64,000 nucleotides of DNA from assembly GCA_013365365.1 (NCBI GenBank), contig JABVXU010000192.1, forward strand, positions 35,331 through 99,330, read 5' to 3'. Source of the DNA: Cruorifilaria tuberocauda. Its lineage: Eukaryota; Nematoda; Chromadorea; Rhabditida; Onchocercidae. Every line of letters begins with the position of its first letter. Within the stretch, counting starts at the first letter, position 1. Below, in pieces: positions 1 through 13,582 of this stretch. Both the position numbers and the translations under genes were made by a program. The notes under the pieces were generated by a model. That model was not told the origin of the DNA, ran no database searches, and was given only the letters and a program-made list of their open reading frames with translations.

Positions 1-2371
1 TACATTGTGTATGAATTATTTAGAACTCTTACCAAATTTAGCAAAATGCTTGTTTCCTAGTTGCTTTTCATTTTCTCTATTTTCACTCCTCCTCTCTCTC
101 TCTCTCTCTTTTTAATGATTATTTAATGAAAAGAAAATTCATTTCCCAGTTTGAGTTTCATTGAAATGAGTTTATTGATTCGGATGCTTTAAATTTAATC
201 TAAGCATTATTTGCAGTTAAATGCAAATTTCTCCTTGTCGAACTACTTTTTCTACGTTTTTCTCATATTAATTCCCAATGAAGCAATATCTTATCATTTC
301 ATCTTTGAGAATATCATTTGCGCGATTAATAATCTTCACGATATATTCCAATTCACATCATATGAAATTAACCAATAACATTTGAAATCTCACAACGTGT
401 AAACCCTCTGATGAAAAAATTGTTATAAATAAAAGGATTTTGAGTTATTTATATGTGATCAAATAAGAGAAAGATAAATTCGTTACTATTTTATTTGAAG
501 GGTTTTCCTAATTACTGGTCTTTATAAATCACATTATTAATGTTTCATTTCTCAGAATATTTATATGAAAACAATCGATTAACTTACAGTAGAATTCAAT
601 TAAAATCTGTAAATTATAAATTCAAAAAATATACAGCATCGAGTTTTATATAACTAATATTTCTTTAACTTTTCCAATTTATTCTAATCAAATCCGACAC
701 ATGTTAGATCAAAAACTTGAAATTTTTTATTTGAAAATAATTTGCCAAGCAAACTGATTATTAGGTTCACAACTCATAAGAAAATCTTTGTATTTCATAT
801 TTGCTTTCTTGAGAATTCAAAAAATCTCAAACGATTTAAATTGCCTTTTCTATCAGAAAAGGCTATCAGAAATGTAGAATTTGTACTGAATTGTTCTGTG
901 AACATAAAATATATTCAGTGTGAAATTATATTAATCATATCTTTTTATCATCTGAAGAGTAATTAGTGGAGTTGACGATTGGGAAAATGAGTCTGAGTTG
1001 ATTATTGCGTTTTGTGTATGGTTTGAAGTTATCACAACAGATTGAAAAAGATTTCCTTTCTTTTTCCTTTCTTTGTGCCTATGAGTTGCTCCTAATCTTC
1101 TTATCTGCCGGGCTTTACTTTCATTATATCGCATTTCATTTTATCAAACCTTCTTCGGTTAAGATATTATAATTTCATAAAAGTTAGTTAATCATATTTG
1201 ACCTATAATTTAATCAAGGTTATTCAATATTTAATCAACATAATTGTTGTCAATCCATCATGATTTCATACATTTAAACTACTAATAGTTTCAAATCTCA
1301 ATGAAGTTTTAGACGATTTATAAAAAGAATATTTATAAATCAGAAAAGTCACGTGAATAAAGTGGTATAAAACAATCGAAGTTTTACTTCATGAAATGAA
1401 ATCAAATAGAAATGAGGGAAAGAACTATATCACTTTGAAATCTTTTCATACATATCACAAATAGACTTCCCGAATCAATATGATATAATTGATAAATTAA
1501 TTAAACGATGAACGAATTGGCTTTTATCTGGAAACGTCTGGGATTATATAATCTTTACCTTAATCTAATCTTTATTTGTTATTTGTTAATCTTTATTTGT
1601 TTCTCTCTATTGAAATTTATAGCAGCTTCTTTTGTCGTGAAACAAAAGAAGGAAATGATAGAGAAAATAAAGTGACAAATAAGAAAGTAGCTATTTAATT
1701 TCATAATTTCATTTCAACATTGATTGATAAATTCATTTTTATCAAATATCGAAAAATTTATTGACGAATAATGAATTTTTTTTCTCACTCATTGACATTT
1801 AATTCACAAGTAATAACAAAAAGCTTTATGTATTTACTTAATTTGCTAAAAAACTAATGCTTAATTAAAAAACTTTTTCATTCATTGCTGTTACATTCGA
1901 ATATTTTTTGCCAAATTTCATCAGTGAATTTTGCGTGTATTATTTGTTTCTTTGATATTTAATGCACTTCTCCTTATTATCTTATTGCAGTTATCACAAT
2001 CTTCAGTTATTAACATATGACCTATTAATCATTTCCAAATTAATTCATAGGCTCATTAAATTAATTAATTTTCATCAATACCGAAAGAGATAGAATGGAA
2101 TGAAATGAAATACGACATTTGATCTCAATATTTATTTCCACGCATAACATTTTTTGGTTGAGTTAAAGAAGCGAAAATGATAGGAAGAGAAAAATGTATA
2201 CTAAAAAGAGAGGTCATCGTTTTTTGAAAGATATGTTTAAATTAAATGAGAATTATTGTTAAGAATTTTATCTTTTTTATATTTATAATTTTCTAATATC
2301 TTTATTTTTGTCATTGAGGAATAAAAGTCGAATTTCGAGCTAATTTTATTGATACAAATGAATTAGATTTG
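1..2371. other. Intergenic, upstream of the RUN-TBC gene
   Basis: No supportable gene is seen in these 2.4 kb. The short ORFs lack splice partners and recognisable protein. A CT dinucleotide tract lies at about 91-109. The stretch presumably holds the promoter of the RUN-TBC gene that starts at 2372, but I cannot point to a specific element. Confidence 0.6.
91..109. repeat. (CT)n microsatellite
   Basis: A near-perfect run of CT dinucleotides of about 19 bases, read directly from the sequence, in non-coding DNA. Confidence 0.9.
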
Positions 2372-5300
2372 ATGTTGAAGAAGAGAAGGATGAACAAAGT
2401 GACACAAATGGTACGGCATTCCAGTGCTTGGGAAACATTCATGACACGTTCCGAAGATTCCATTCTTACGGAACGTAAATCTAGCGAGAGCGGAATTGAA
2501 CTGGAAACACGAAGCGATAGCGTAGTAATGCTGGATTTTGATATCGAAGCTCCCAGCGAAGCAACTCGTCGTAAAGAACATTTGTTAAATATGCTAAAAA
2601 GAGAGGTAAATTTTCATTGAGAATGACTGTTATTTTGCTCCATTTACGTGGTATCATTCACATCTCAGTTGTCATTGATCGTCGGTCATTGCCAATGCTT
2701 ATTGTTTGCATTTTCTGCGATTCAAAATTTTTAGGTGAAAATTATAATGGAAGAATCTGTGCATCGAAAAACAGTTAACGCCAAAAGCACATATGTGACA
2801 TCATTATGCGGTACGAATAAAATCTATTTTAACTCACTATTTTGATTTTTTAGCAGAAATAAGCAATAATTTTGTTTGTTAAAAGAAGAACTTCTTTTCA
2901 AAGAATTTTTTTAATTTCAAAATGAGATTTTTAACTTTATTTAATTTTGCAGCAGCGGTCGAGCAGTGTCTATTGGATGGTTTAAAACGCCGTCTGCTTG
3001 GACTATTTGGCGGACGTTCAACTTACGCTCTTCTACATAATATTGCCAAATTTTGCCCAGAAGCAGCAACAGTACTAACACTAACAATCAAGGCTCAAGA
3101 TGACGAAATTGCGTCTGTCTGATGAATTATTTGCATTTTTACATTTGATTGTCCTCTTCTTAAATTGAAGTTAAAATGAAAAGTCAATAGCATTTCTTTT
3201 TGATGTGAGAATAGTTCTTCTTTTTTATGCACTAAATTAATTCTCTTTAAAAGCTCCTATAAACTCTAAACTCTACTAAGAGGCGAAAATTAAAAAACAG
3301 AATTATTGCTTTACGTAAAGAGGTGATGAAAGTTTATCATTAGGTCATGTCCATCGGCCTATTTATGGATTAGATTTGCGCTGTTGGCAAAAATCTTGCC
3401 AGCAATCATTGGATTTATTCATAATTCTGTGCAGTAAGTTCTTTCTCTTATCTGTCTCCTGATAAGATAAAATTTTTTGTTGAATAGAAGGAAAGAAGAG
3501 AAAAAGCGACTGAATCAAATCATTCTTGCTAATTTCCATTTTTAATGGTTTCAAAAGTTTCATGGAGAAATTTTGCAGTTGCCGACGATACTACGAAAGG
3601 AATTCACTAATGTTAGATGCTGCAAAGGGAGGTGTTGTAGCAGCCTTACTTGGTATTTCACTTTTATTTCATATATTTGCAACTATTAATTCTTAAATTA
3701 ATCTTGAAGTTCAAAGCTAAGTAAGCTTTCCTTGTAAAACTGTACTTGAAGATTTCCGGAAAAAATCAATGAATAATTGTTAGGATTAATTGGTCTGATA
3801 CAACAGAATAAAATTAAGCGACATAATATCGAAGATTCACAAAAATTTTCTCCATTTTGAGAAAAAATTGAATAAAATTCTTGATAATAATTGGAAGTGA
3901 CAAAGGATGATAACAATGATAGAGAGACGAAGGATATGACGATATCGTCTTTTAAATAGGTTATATGTTAATAACACTCGTTATTTATAGCAATAAGTGA
4001 GCTTTATAAGCAAAAAATCGATTGATCAATTGATCAATTTCAAATATAACATAATTAATGGATGAAAGAATGAAAGAAGAGAGTAATAATGTTGGGTGGA
4101 GTAAACTTTAGCTAATTAGAAATGATTTCAAAAACAAAAAAATATTTTAATGCCTGATGAATCTGGGAAATAAAGGCTTCTGCAGCAAGCTTTAATAGAA
4201 AACTTTCGTTTCTTTATATGATGACATGCAATTTCAACTTCGTTTTATCCTTTCTTCGTTATTCATCACAATTTCCTTTGTTCGAATTCATTTCACTCAC
4301 ATCACATGGAAAACCTTGTTTTATGTCATTTCCTATTCTTCTGCTGACTGCATTTTTGTGAACTGTTAATTTAAGCATTGCTTTGCAGGCAAATGTTTCC
4401 TTTCTTAAAATGAGTTTTTTGATTTTAATGCGAACCTTTTCTGTTGTATCCGTTCAACAATGATAATTTCAAGTTTTTTAAGCTAAAATTTTATCCATCA
4501 TTAAACAGTCTTTTCATTATGACAATATTTAACATGTGGAAATTATTAGCTTTATTTAAGCATAAAGCAATAAATTAGCAAACATCTTCGAATGGACTTT
4601 TTTCATACGGAATAGAGATCCTACGGAAGTTTTATGTAATATTCTTTTTCTTAATTTTAACAACGTAATTTTAGCAACACAGTGCTGATTGCATGCTGAA
4701 GGAATAATTTTGAGGAGCTATGCATGGAATATTTCTCATAAAAGTGACAAAATGAGAGAGAAAGAGAGAGCGAGGAATAATTGTTTATGGCAATTATGAG
4801 AAATGACAAGTGCAAAAAATATTCATTGTTAAAACACATCAAATGATTTAATTGCTGTAAGCCTGTTGACTGCCATCACTGAGGAATTAATTGAATTTCT
4901 ACTCCATCTCCTCTCATTATTCTATAACTATTAATTATTTCTCCAATTATTCGCTAAAATTGTTGCGATATGTGCAACACACACATACATACACACGTAT
5001 ACCTTAACTACACATTATTTGATAAATTAAAATGTGTAGAGACCTTATACAAGCATACTTTCCAATAGTCATTTAAATATTTTGATGAAGGTGATTCAGG
5101 CAGTTGCATGCATGCAAAAGATATGCAAGCAATAATTGCTGCACAATGCACGTTCGCCGAACTTATGGTAAAAAATTAATTAAATGGCTTGAGTGAGTGA
5201 TGGCATTTTTGTGAATGAGAAGCCTTATATCGACATTCACTATTTGTTATCATTTTAGTCTAACTAATACAATAAAACTTGGATAAATTGAATGTGAGTA

Positions 5301-8300
5301 AATTGTTAAAGGATAAAATCATTAAAGTCTTATAAGAATTGCATTCTTCATTTAAAGAACATCGTTTCAAGTTATGAATTACACAGATAGGATGAAAAAG
5401 AGCTAGTATAACTAATGGTCTTTTGATTTAATTGGGAGAAGCTTTTTTGATGTTGCGCAACAGAAATAAATGATATGAATACCCGTTAATCATTCACCCT
5501 TTTGCTATATCTCTCAATACTACTTAAAATCGCAAATGTGCTAATGTAATGATAAAAAGAGTCTCATCATTCAGCATTACTTTTGCTATTTATATTTTAG
5601 AAAAAGAATGATAATGGCTAAATAAGAAATGAGTGCACGACACATTCATTTCACTAACCTTTACCAAAATTAAATAGAATCTTTCATTTTTCTATCATTC
5701 AGTTTTGATATTCAAAAGAGAACGTTACAGTGAAGGAACTTTGCTAATAAATTGATGTCGTGTGATTTTATGATTTTATTATCAAAAATCGAGATAAAAG
5801 AAATAAGTGGGTGCAAAAGAGGATACTATATTAGATGAGAGTGATTTTAGTATCTCATTTGATTGTAATAAAGATATTCATGTAATTATTGATTCTTGCT
5901 CACTAAGGCCTGAAAGTTTGTTATTCCTTGTTTTCTCTCAGTACTTTGTTGTAAAGAATTCTGATATTCCTATTCCTCTTAACATTTATTATCATATTCA
6001 TTACGTATCTTAAAATTTAATTTGATGGCATTTTGACTTCCCATTCTTTCTTCATATGATCTAATTATATGAAAGAAAATTCAATAAAAAATTCAATAAA
6101 ATTTTATAAATTTCAGTTGGTCCATGTGCTATTGATTACACGATGATAGATCATCAATGTGATCCATATGAAGAACCGTTAGCAGGTGAATTGGTCGAGA
6201 GACATCGTAACATTCATTCGTTTTCAACCACTCCTCCCACACCTAAACGACCACCGTTAACAGTTGGTTATTTCTCCAAATATTCGAGTAATTCCGGAAT
6301 ACCGGAATTTTTTTGTAGGAAAACTGATAACTAATGATACTATTTGAAAATAAAGGCGTTGACTTTTGAAAACAAATATTGATGCCTACAGCATCGAATA
6401 TTTTTAAAATAAATTTCAATTTGTGTAAGTAATTCACGCAGTATAAGTAACATTTAAGTGAAATTCAGGTTTATTATGTTTCAGGTAATGAAACGTGGTA
6501 GTAGCATTGTAACAAGCATTGATAGCTGTTCATCACCAATGTGTATATTCGGACGTGATTACGTATATTCATTGCATCAAAACGTGAAGGCATCTTTGTT
6601 ATACGGTAAAAATAATGTTACTGCAGCTATATCACCTGATGGACCGCCAATGAAGGGTTATCTATCGTTGCATCAGAATTCACCTGGAAATGTAACTGTT
6701 AAATGGTCACCAAATCAGTTGATGCATTCAAGGTTCTCATAATTATTTGGATACGTTTATTAGTCAATTTGACTTATTAATTAATTTGTTTATTATATAA
6801 TGGATCAGTTAAACATTTAAGATAGATGAAATTGTTATATTAATTCAGCTCACAACCATCCTCAGCCTCTTGTGATAATCTTCCCTGTGATAATGATTGG
6901 CTTTGGAGGCATATTATCAACATCAATATCGGCGATATCATATATGTACACATACATCAATATAGTTAGTCTCTTCTCAATTTTCTTTATTCAACTTCAG
7001 AAGTGCTGTTGAACTGTTGCTTTTTCAAAATAATTGTTCTTACTTTATCATAGATAAAGACAGAATATATGATATATCCTATTTATGGAAGGCTGTGATG
7101 ATAGCCTTTTTGAAAAAATTATCGATAAAATCATTAGTTTACTTATCAGAGAAGAAAGATAGTTCGTGAATGAGCTGATCATTTCAGATGAGAATTCACC
7201 AACAACACTAATTTTCATTGGAGGTGATGGTGTGCAATATTCACCGATGCAATTTCCGGCTGGTCATCATTTGCTCGCTTTTCTTTCTTGTCTCGAAAGT
7301 GGTTTAGCACCGTATAATCGACTTGATCCACCCTTATGGTTTTCCGAAGAAAAAGGTATTGTATTTCCTATCAAATTTTAATTAAATTGAGTCACTGCCT
7401 ATTAGTAATGCTGCAAATTGTCTCGTAATAAAAGTAAATAGTAAAATTGATAGTTGAAATGAATTTATTAATATGTTCAACTTCTTTATACGCTGAAATT
7501 TATATATATCTTCATCAAAGAAATCACTTCCGCAAAACACCAGAAAAATCCATATCTGATATTCTGATATTTCCAGAAAATTTCAAATTACTCCTTGTAT
7601 TTTTAATGAACTTTCATTTTTTTCCCAATAACCCGCTGTTTTTATCTATCATTGATCACTGATAAGAAATTATAATTCATTCATTTTAAGGTAAAATATT
7701 GCCGAAATTGCGGCGAAAAAGCATAACTGGGGAGTTGGATAAAAATTATAGTGAAGAGAGGAAATCGCAGGATTACGTGTTCCGTCTGGTACCAACCACT
7801 ACACCACCACTACGACTCAATCAATCAAATTATGATTTAGATGGAACTGTAATTCGTGAAATATCAACAACTAACAGTCCGACCACTAAATTAAAGTTTC
7901 CACTACTTTCTTCAACAGTTATTCATTGTTTGAATTGTATAACCAAATCGTTTTTCTCCAATTTTTTTTTTGCTTAAAAAACGACTAAAAGTTAAAGTTA
8001 GAAGTGTTGAAATAACACTGACCTTTTTGACTTTACTTTATAGAAAGCGAGAGGAGAAACGAACGGTGAGTGATAGTGAAGTGAACGAACTCATGAGGTT
8101 AGTTCGAGAAATGTTGTAGCCACAGGTCCAGAGTTCTATTTGTTGTGACTACAGATCATTAGTTTCACTACTGAGATTTTTTTAATTGAGTGAGTACAGA
8201 ATATTTAACGGACGAGCAGTGAGTCTTGCTCGAATGAGTCATTAACAATAGAATTTTTATTTTAGCTAAAATAAGGTGGTAAATTAGGCAGTAATCTGAA

Positions 8301-11300
8301 TATAACAGTAATGTAAGCATGACAGTAAAATTTGTAGAAAAATTTCCTATGGTGCAAAATAAGAGTATCTTTCCTACATGCTTGCAGCAAATATTTTGAT
8401 AAATTTTATTAAACTTTCCGGATCTGCAGGCGGAATTTCAAAAAAGCATGTTCTTCCATAAGAATGCAAATTTTGGCTCGAACTTTCTATGGATGTAAGC
8501 TTTAATTTCACCCACTTTTCATTAGCTTGGAGACAATCACATTTCACTTTTTCTCTTCATAACATTGATATTTGTGGAAAAATGACTTTCCAAATTTCCC
8601 ACTGCAGCGAACAATCATATGAAGTGCAGATCAGGAATATTGGAAGAAAGGTCAAATTGGGCTTAATTGGAGATTCTTTGATATGAAAATTTTTTATAAG
8701 TAATTTTTTGTGGGACATTTCAGTTTTATATTCTCCAGTCATATAATCCTCATCACTGATAAATCGTCTACTTTCTTTGTTTTATCAATTGCTGATATAT
8801 ACCACTGCTAAACTAATGTTCGGTCATTTTTAGGGTTAGCATATTGTGGTCATTTGCGTACCATTCGAAATCATCTTTCATGTTTGGTAGATCCTAAAGC
8901 AGTGATAGAGGAAACAAGTGGCCCGGTTAATGAGGATTTCTGGAAGAAGTGTAGGAATTTGAAATCTGTCAGTTTTATTCATTGTATTCATTGCCATATT
9001 TGTAGTTTTCTTTTATCACTTACTATCAATTAATTCTCAAAATCTATTAACAAAGCAGGAGAAGATGAAGAAAGAATTCTTATCGAGAACTTATCGATTT
9101 GGTATCAATGGAAATGAATCTTTCTTGCTTCGGCGTAAGGTTTGGCCATATTTATTAGGATTGGTAAATTGGTCACAAGATTTTGAACAACTTAAAAATA
9201 CGTATCGCGCAAAATATTACAATGATGTGGTGGAATGGGAAAAGATGGAAAAAATCGTTCGTGAACGTGATCAAGAGGCATTTGTAGCAGGTTATCAATC
9301 TTTACTTTTTTATCCGACAAAATTTTAGAAAAACCTATTCTTCAACAATAGTTTTAAGAGGAAATGAATAAGGTAAGCAAAGGAATATATTTATAAAATA
9401 TTTCATAAATTTCATTTTTTTAATTTGACTCTGAATTTAGATACCTGCTAATCCAAGATTGCTTATCATTTGGCATAATTACTGGTAGTAAGGGAAAATG
9501 ATTATTTTGAATGCAAAAATTAATTTTACAGAGGTTATTCGATAAGAAAAATAAATTCTAAATAGATGATATCGAGTTTGATAACAAGAGATAAAGTGAT
9601 TAAAGTACTGTTCAGAGAAAGCTAATAAAAAAAAATTTCAATTCTAAATTGCATGAAGTTAATCTCAGTGAAAGGATATATTTCTAGCCCGGCTTCGATA
9701 TCGTACATGTAACGCTGATTCCAACTTATTATTCCATGAAACATCCTTGAATAATGACGTATTTGAAGGAAATGATGAAATATCCAAAAACGAAAAGGAT
9801 AACGAAGAGGTGAATCTATTTCACTGATATCTTAATATTTTCAATGATGCAATTTTTCTGTTTAAGCTTTTTAAGTTATTTTATTAGAAGGTGAATAGTC
9901 TTTTTGGGAAAATGTACTTCACTTATTTTTAATTAAATTTCAGGAAGATTTAATGACCAAATTCAGTGCCAATCTTCATCGCATCGAAAAGGACGTGGAA
10001 CGTTGTGATCGAAGTTCGGCTTATTTTGCCAAAAAAGAAAATCTTCAAAAGTTGAAGACGGTTATGTGTACATATGTGTGGAGAAATTTAAACGAAGGTT
10101 ACACACAAGGAATGTGTGACCTAGCGGCTCCACTATTAGTTATTCTCGATGACGGTTGGTTCAATTGATCTATAAATAAAATTTATTGAAGAGAAAAAGA
10201 TAACAATGTTTATTTTTGTCTGATTATGAGCAAATATTAACATAAGTAACAGCTTGAAACGTTTAGTTATTTATTATTTAAATATTTTGTAAAATTATTT
10301 CAAAAAATGAATGAATGTAGCAGCGATAATATAAAGATATTGTACTTTGGGCAGAAATCACACTGTACAAGTCGATCAGAATAACGGAACTTACGAAATG
10401 ATAGATATTCGTCACAAAAAGATTATTAGTTATTAAAAATCTGTGTTGTATAGAACCATTGGTATTAGCATGTTTTGATCGATTGATGCTCCGAATGAAG
10501 CAGAATTTCCCGCAGAGAACTGGAATGGACGATAATTTAGCTTATCTGAATTCTCTTCTACAGGTTTCGTCCTCTTCTCTTTTCAATATTCTCTAATATA
10601 ATTTTTTTTAGTCTCTGAAATGTATGAAACGCCCTATACTTTGGAAACTGCATGTTTTTATTTCAGGTGATGGATCCAGAATTTTTTGAATATATAGCTG
10701 AAAATGGTGATGCTACACATCTCTCTTTCACTTATCGTTGGTTTCTTCTTGACTTTAAGAGAGGTTTCTGTTTTTCGTTTCACTTTTGAAAATCGAATGA
10801 TTTTTAATTTTAATCGGTTATCATTTCTTAGATTTATAAGTAAACTATGTGATCAGTAAATAGATATATAAAACAATGTGAATATACTGATCGACTCCTA
10901 ATAAAGATAATCGGATCAAGCAAACAATTTATAAAATATTTGTTTTCAGAATTCACCTATCCCCAAGTATTCCGTGTCTGGGAAGTAATTTGGGCAGCAT
11001 CCTCATTGGTCACTACTCATTTTCATTTGTTCTTCGCTCTCGCAATGATCATCGCATATCGTCATATAATTATTGATAACCGAATGGACTTCACTGATGT
11101 TATTAAATTTTATAACGGTTTGTAAAATGAGACTTTAAGTCATTTTACCAACTCATTTCTTTAAAATGTGTTACCAAATCTTTTTTTTTAATTGAAAAGT
11201 CGTTTTCAACAAAACTAAAAATCAGTTAAATATCTTTATTCCTCTCTTGCAATTGTTAGGAATATTTTTCCATACTTGAATATCAATAGCTTAGTTTATT

Positions 11301-11516
11301 GTAGCGAAAATTTTGAGAAACTTTAATAGCTCTTATTATTCCGTATGCTCGATTAAGTTTGCTCTTAAATGTTTTTTCCTTTTTTTTTAAATAAAACAAT
11401 TTTAATTTATAGAGATGGCAGAAAGGCATAACATTGAGGAACTTTTGGATTCAGCTCGTAATCTACTGGAACGTTTACAAGCAATTATTGTGGAACTTGA
11501 ACCGATCAACAATTAA
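2372..11516 (+). CDS. RUN and TBC domain RabGAP, SGSM1/2 (TBC-8) type
   Basis: Predicted GTPase-activating protein for Rab GTPases. The C. elegans relative TBC-8 acts on RAB-2 in neuronal dense-core vesicle maturation. Exons: 2372-2605, 2735-2810, 2953-3112, 3344-3433, 3579-3652, 6117-6262, 6485-6732, 6849-6964, 7188-7355, 7691-7895, 8044-8097, 8430-8494, 8834-8967, 9059-9290, 9688-9809, 9944-10154, 10454-10563, 10667-10763, 10950-11117, 11413-11516; 2814 nt, 937 aa. An N-terminal RUN domain (about residues 70-215; [18 protein letters not shown]) is followed by the SGSM middle region ([22 protein letters not shown]) and a split TBC domain from about residue 575. Catalytic fingers are present: IEKDVER (Arg728) and GYTQG (Gln763), then [10 protein letters not shown]. 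The acidic segment splitting the TBC domain is much shorter than in human SGSM1. The end of exon 6 (6262 or 6265) and the exon 3/4 junction are the least certain. Intron 5 is about 2.46 kb, far longer than the others. Confidence 0.93.
4976..4998. repeat. (CA)n / CATA microsatellite
   Basis: An imperfect CACACA/CATACA run within the long intron 5 of the RUN-TBC gene. Confidence 0.8.
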
Positions 11517-11708
11517 GTTCAGTCAAAAGTTTCCAGTATAATCTCTTGTGATACTGTTTATTTACTTGAAATATGCAGTGAATTGTGAGAATTGTGAGAT
11601 ATTATAATTTCCTCTCATTCAAAAAAAGGAAAAGAACTATGTTTAATAATGCTAACAAAATAACAAAAGTTATTTCTAACTTCGTATTTTGAGAAAGTGC
11701 ACCTAGAA

Positions 11709-11714
11709 AATAAA
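11709..11714 (+). terminator. Candidate poly(A) signal of the RUN-TBC gene
   Basis: AATAAA about 190 bases after the stop codon at 11516, the first such hexamer seen downstream. It is assigned by position only. Confidence 0.4.
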
Positions 11715-12273
11715 TTTGAATAACAAGAATTTTCTATTGAGAGGGATAGTATGACATTTTATTTTTAATCAAAACTCAATAAATCTTGGTTTCTTATTAA
11801 ACAAAATGGGATTGATGCTCTGATATTTGTCCATTTTATTCTCACGTCTATCTATCTTATATCTATCAGTTTGTAGTTCTTTAGCAGTAAAAGATCTAAT
11901 CTTTCAAAGGTTGTTATCAAATTAATAATCTGACGTAGAAAATCAAAATTAATACATCTGTATTTACTTATTTCTGCTGATTAAGTAGTCTTGATCTTTT
12001 TGTTTTTTTACTTTACGATAGCGCAGAAATGGGTGCTTATTTTTCTAATACTATTTTAGAAATATTGCATGTTTCAATAATTATCATGTTTTCTCTATCA
12101 TTACCTTTCAAATTTTTAATCGATTTATGATTATTATATAGGCTTTTTTATCTTTCTATTTACCAGTGACTGTTCATATTTATTTTCTATAATTTTATGA
12201 CTAATTATATTTGTAAAAAATTTTCAAATCTAAGTCACAAAAACAATTATATATCTACGGAGATATCATTAGA

Positions 12274-12345
12274 ATTATCATTCGTATATCAATATTAACA
12301 TTTACGCTTTCATTATCATTCGTCAATATAACATATACGCCATTC
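12274..12345. repeat. Two-copy diverged direct repeat
   Basis: Two adjacent copies of about 34-38 bases (12274-12311 and 12312-12345), both starting ATTATCATTCGT and ending in a TACGC(T/C)-type motif. They differ by substitutions and a small deletion. Non-coding, with no known function. Confidence 0.7.
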
Positions 12346-13126
12346 TTCACAGTAGAGACAGTTTCTCTATCGCAGATATAAAAAATGCTTTGTTTTCCGT
12401 CCTGAAATTTGAGTTGAAAATAGAATTCCTTTATTATAAGATGGTGATCAATACTATTTTAGAGATAACAACTTCTTATGGGAATAAAGAAAAAAGAAAT
12501 CTGAAAAACTTTAGTTAAAAGTTTCTATATAAATTATAAAGTTCAATTTCAGCTTCTGCAGAGAATCGAACTGCTGAAATACTTAACTTTCCTTTCATTG
12601 ATGGATTACAAATAACAGGCTTAAACAATTTGCTTCACAGTCGCTGCAAATTTGAAGGAATGAAGAGCTTTCGTCATTTTCAAATTCTATCTTTTCATTT
12701 TAACAATTAGTTCGATATAAATCTTTCGTTAAGTCGAGAACGACTATTATCTTCGTGAAATTCTTGTAACATTAATTGAATTACGATAGCAACATTGAAT
12801 AAATCGAAAAACATCCTTTCGTTTACTATACGATAAGTTTCTTTTTCCATTTTTATTTCTAATTCTATTTCATGTACTTTGTGAAGTCGAAGAGAGGTAT
12901 GATTATGATGCTGTGAAGATAAGGTAACAGTGATAAATGTGATGAACCAGTAATTGGTTAAATTCATCTGAACTAACTTTCCTCTTCACTCTCTTGTACT
13001 TATCAAATTTTGCTCATTGCAGGATAAAATGGAAATAAACGAACAGCACTTTTTAACTGCTTTGGAATTAAATTAATATATATATATTTTTTTTTGAAAG
13101 GTAGAAAAGCAATCAATTTCATTTAA

Positions 13127-13582
13127 ATGAAATTTATGTCAGAAAAAAATCGTGTAATTTTTTCTCGAAGCTTGCATTTCATCAATAACGACAACAAAGT
13201 TCGTTCAAGCGGTGTTCTTAATCCGCAGAGTGCTCCACTCACTATTGTCGATACAGGCCTTCAGTTAATTAATTTTAATGAGCAAAGAAAAGAAAACATT
13301 CCAAATCAAATAATACTCTCTTTTTGTAAACTTGAAGAGTTTAAAGATTTTGCAAACCGCGAAACTCTTATTTTATCCCCATATAATTTACTCTCTCTCT
13401 GTTTATTCCCATATAAACTACTTTCAAAATCTGTTTTTCCTGTTTTGTTCTTTTATTCTCTTCAGATATTCAGAATAGCTTTTCATTGTTTAAACCTCAC
13501 GAAAAAGATTCAAAATACTTTTGAAAAATTGAAAATTAAGGAAGTAATATTTTATTTTGTAAGTTGCCAAATGTTGCAATAA
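13127..13582 (+). CDS. Unrecognised 151-codon ORF
   Basis: An open frame with an ATG at 13127 and a second in-frame ATG three codons later. The first half (about residues 1-60) has mixed, protein-like composition, including SSGVLNPQSAPLTIVDTG. The second half is hydrophobic and rich in Leu, Phe and Lys, as expected from translated AT-rich DNA. In sequence of roughly 70 percent AT an ORF this long is uncommon by chance, which is the only reason for listing it. No domain, signal peptide or splice partner was identified. It could be one exon of an unknown gene, a decayed gene, or chance. Confidence 0.2.
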   Translation: MKFMSEKNRVIFSRSLHFINNDNKVRSSGVLNPQSAPLTIVDTGLQLINFNEQRKENIPNQIILSFCKLEEFKDFANRETLILSPYNLLSLCLFPYKLLSKSVFPVLFFYSLQIFRIAFHCLNLTKKIQNTFEKLKIKEVIFYFVSCQMLQ

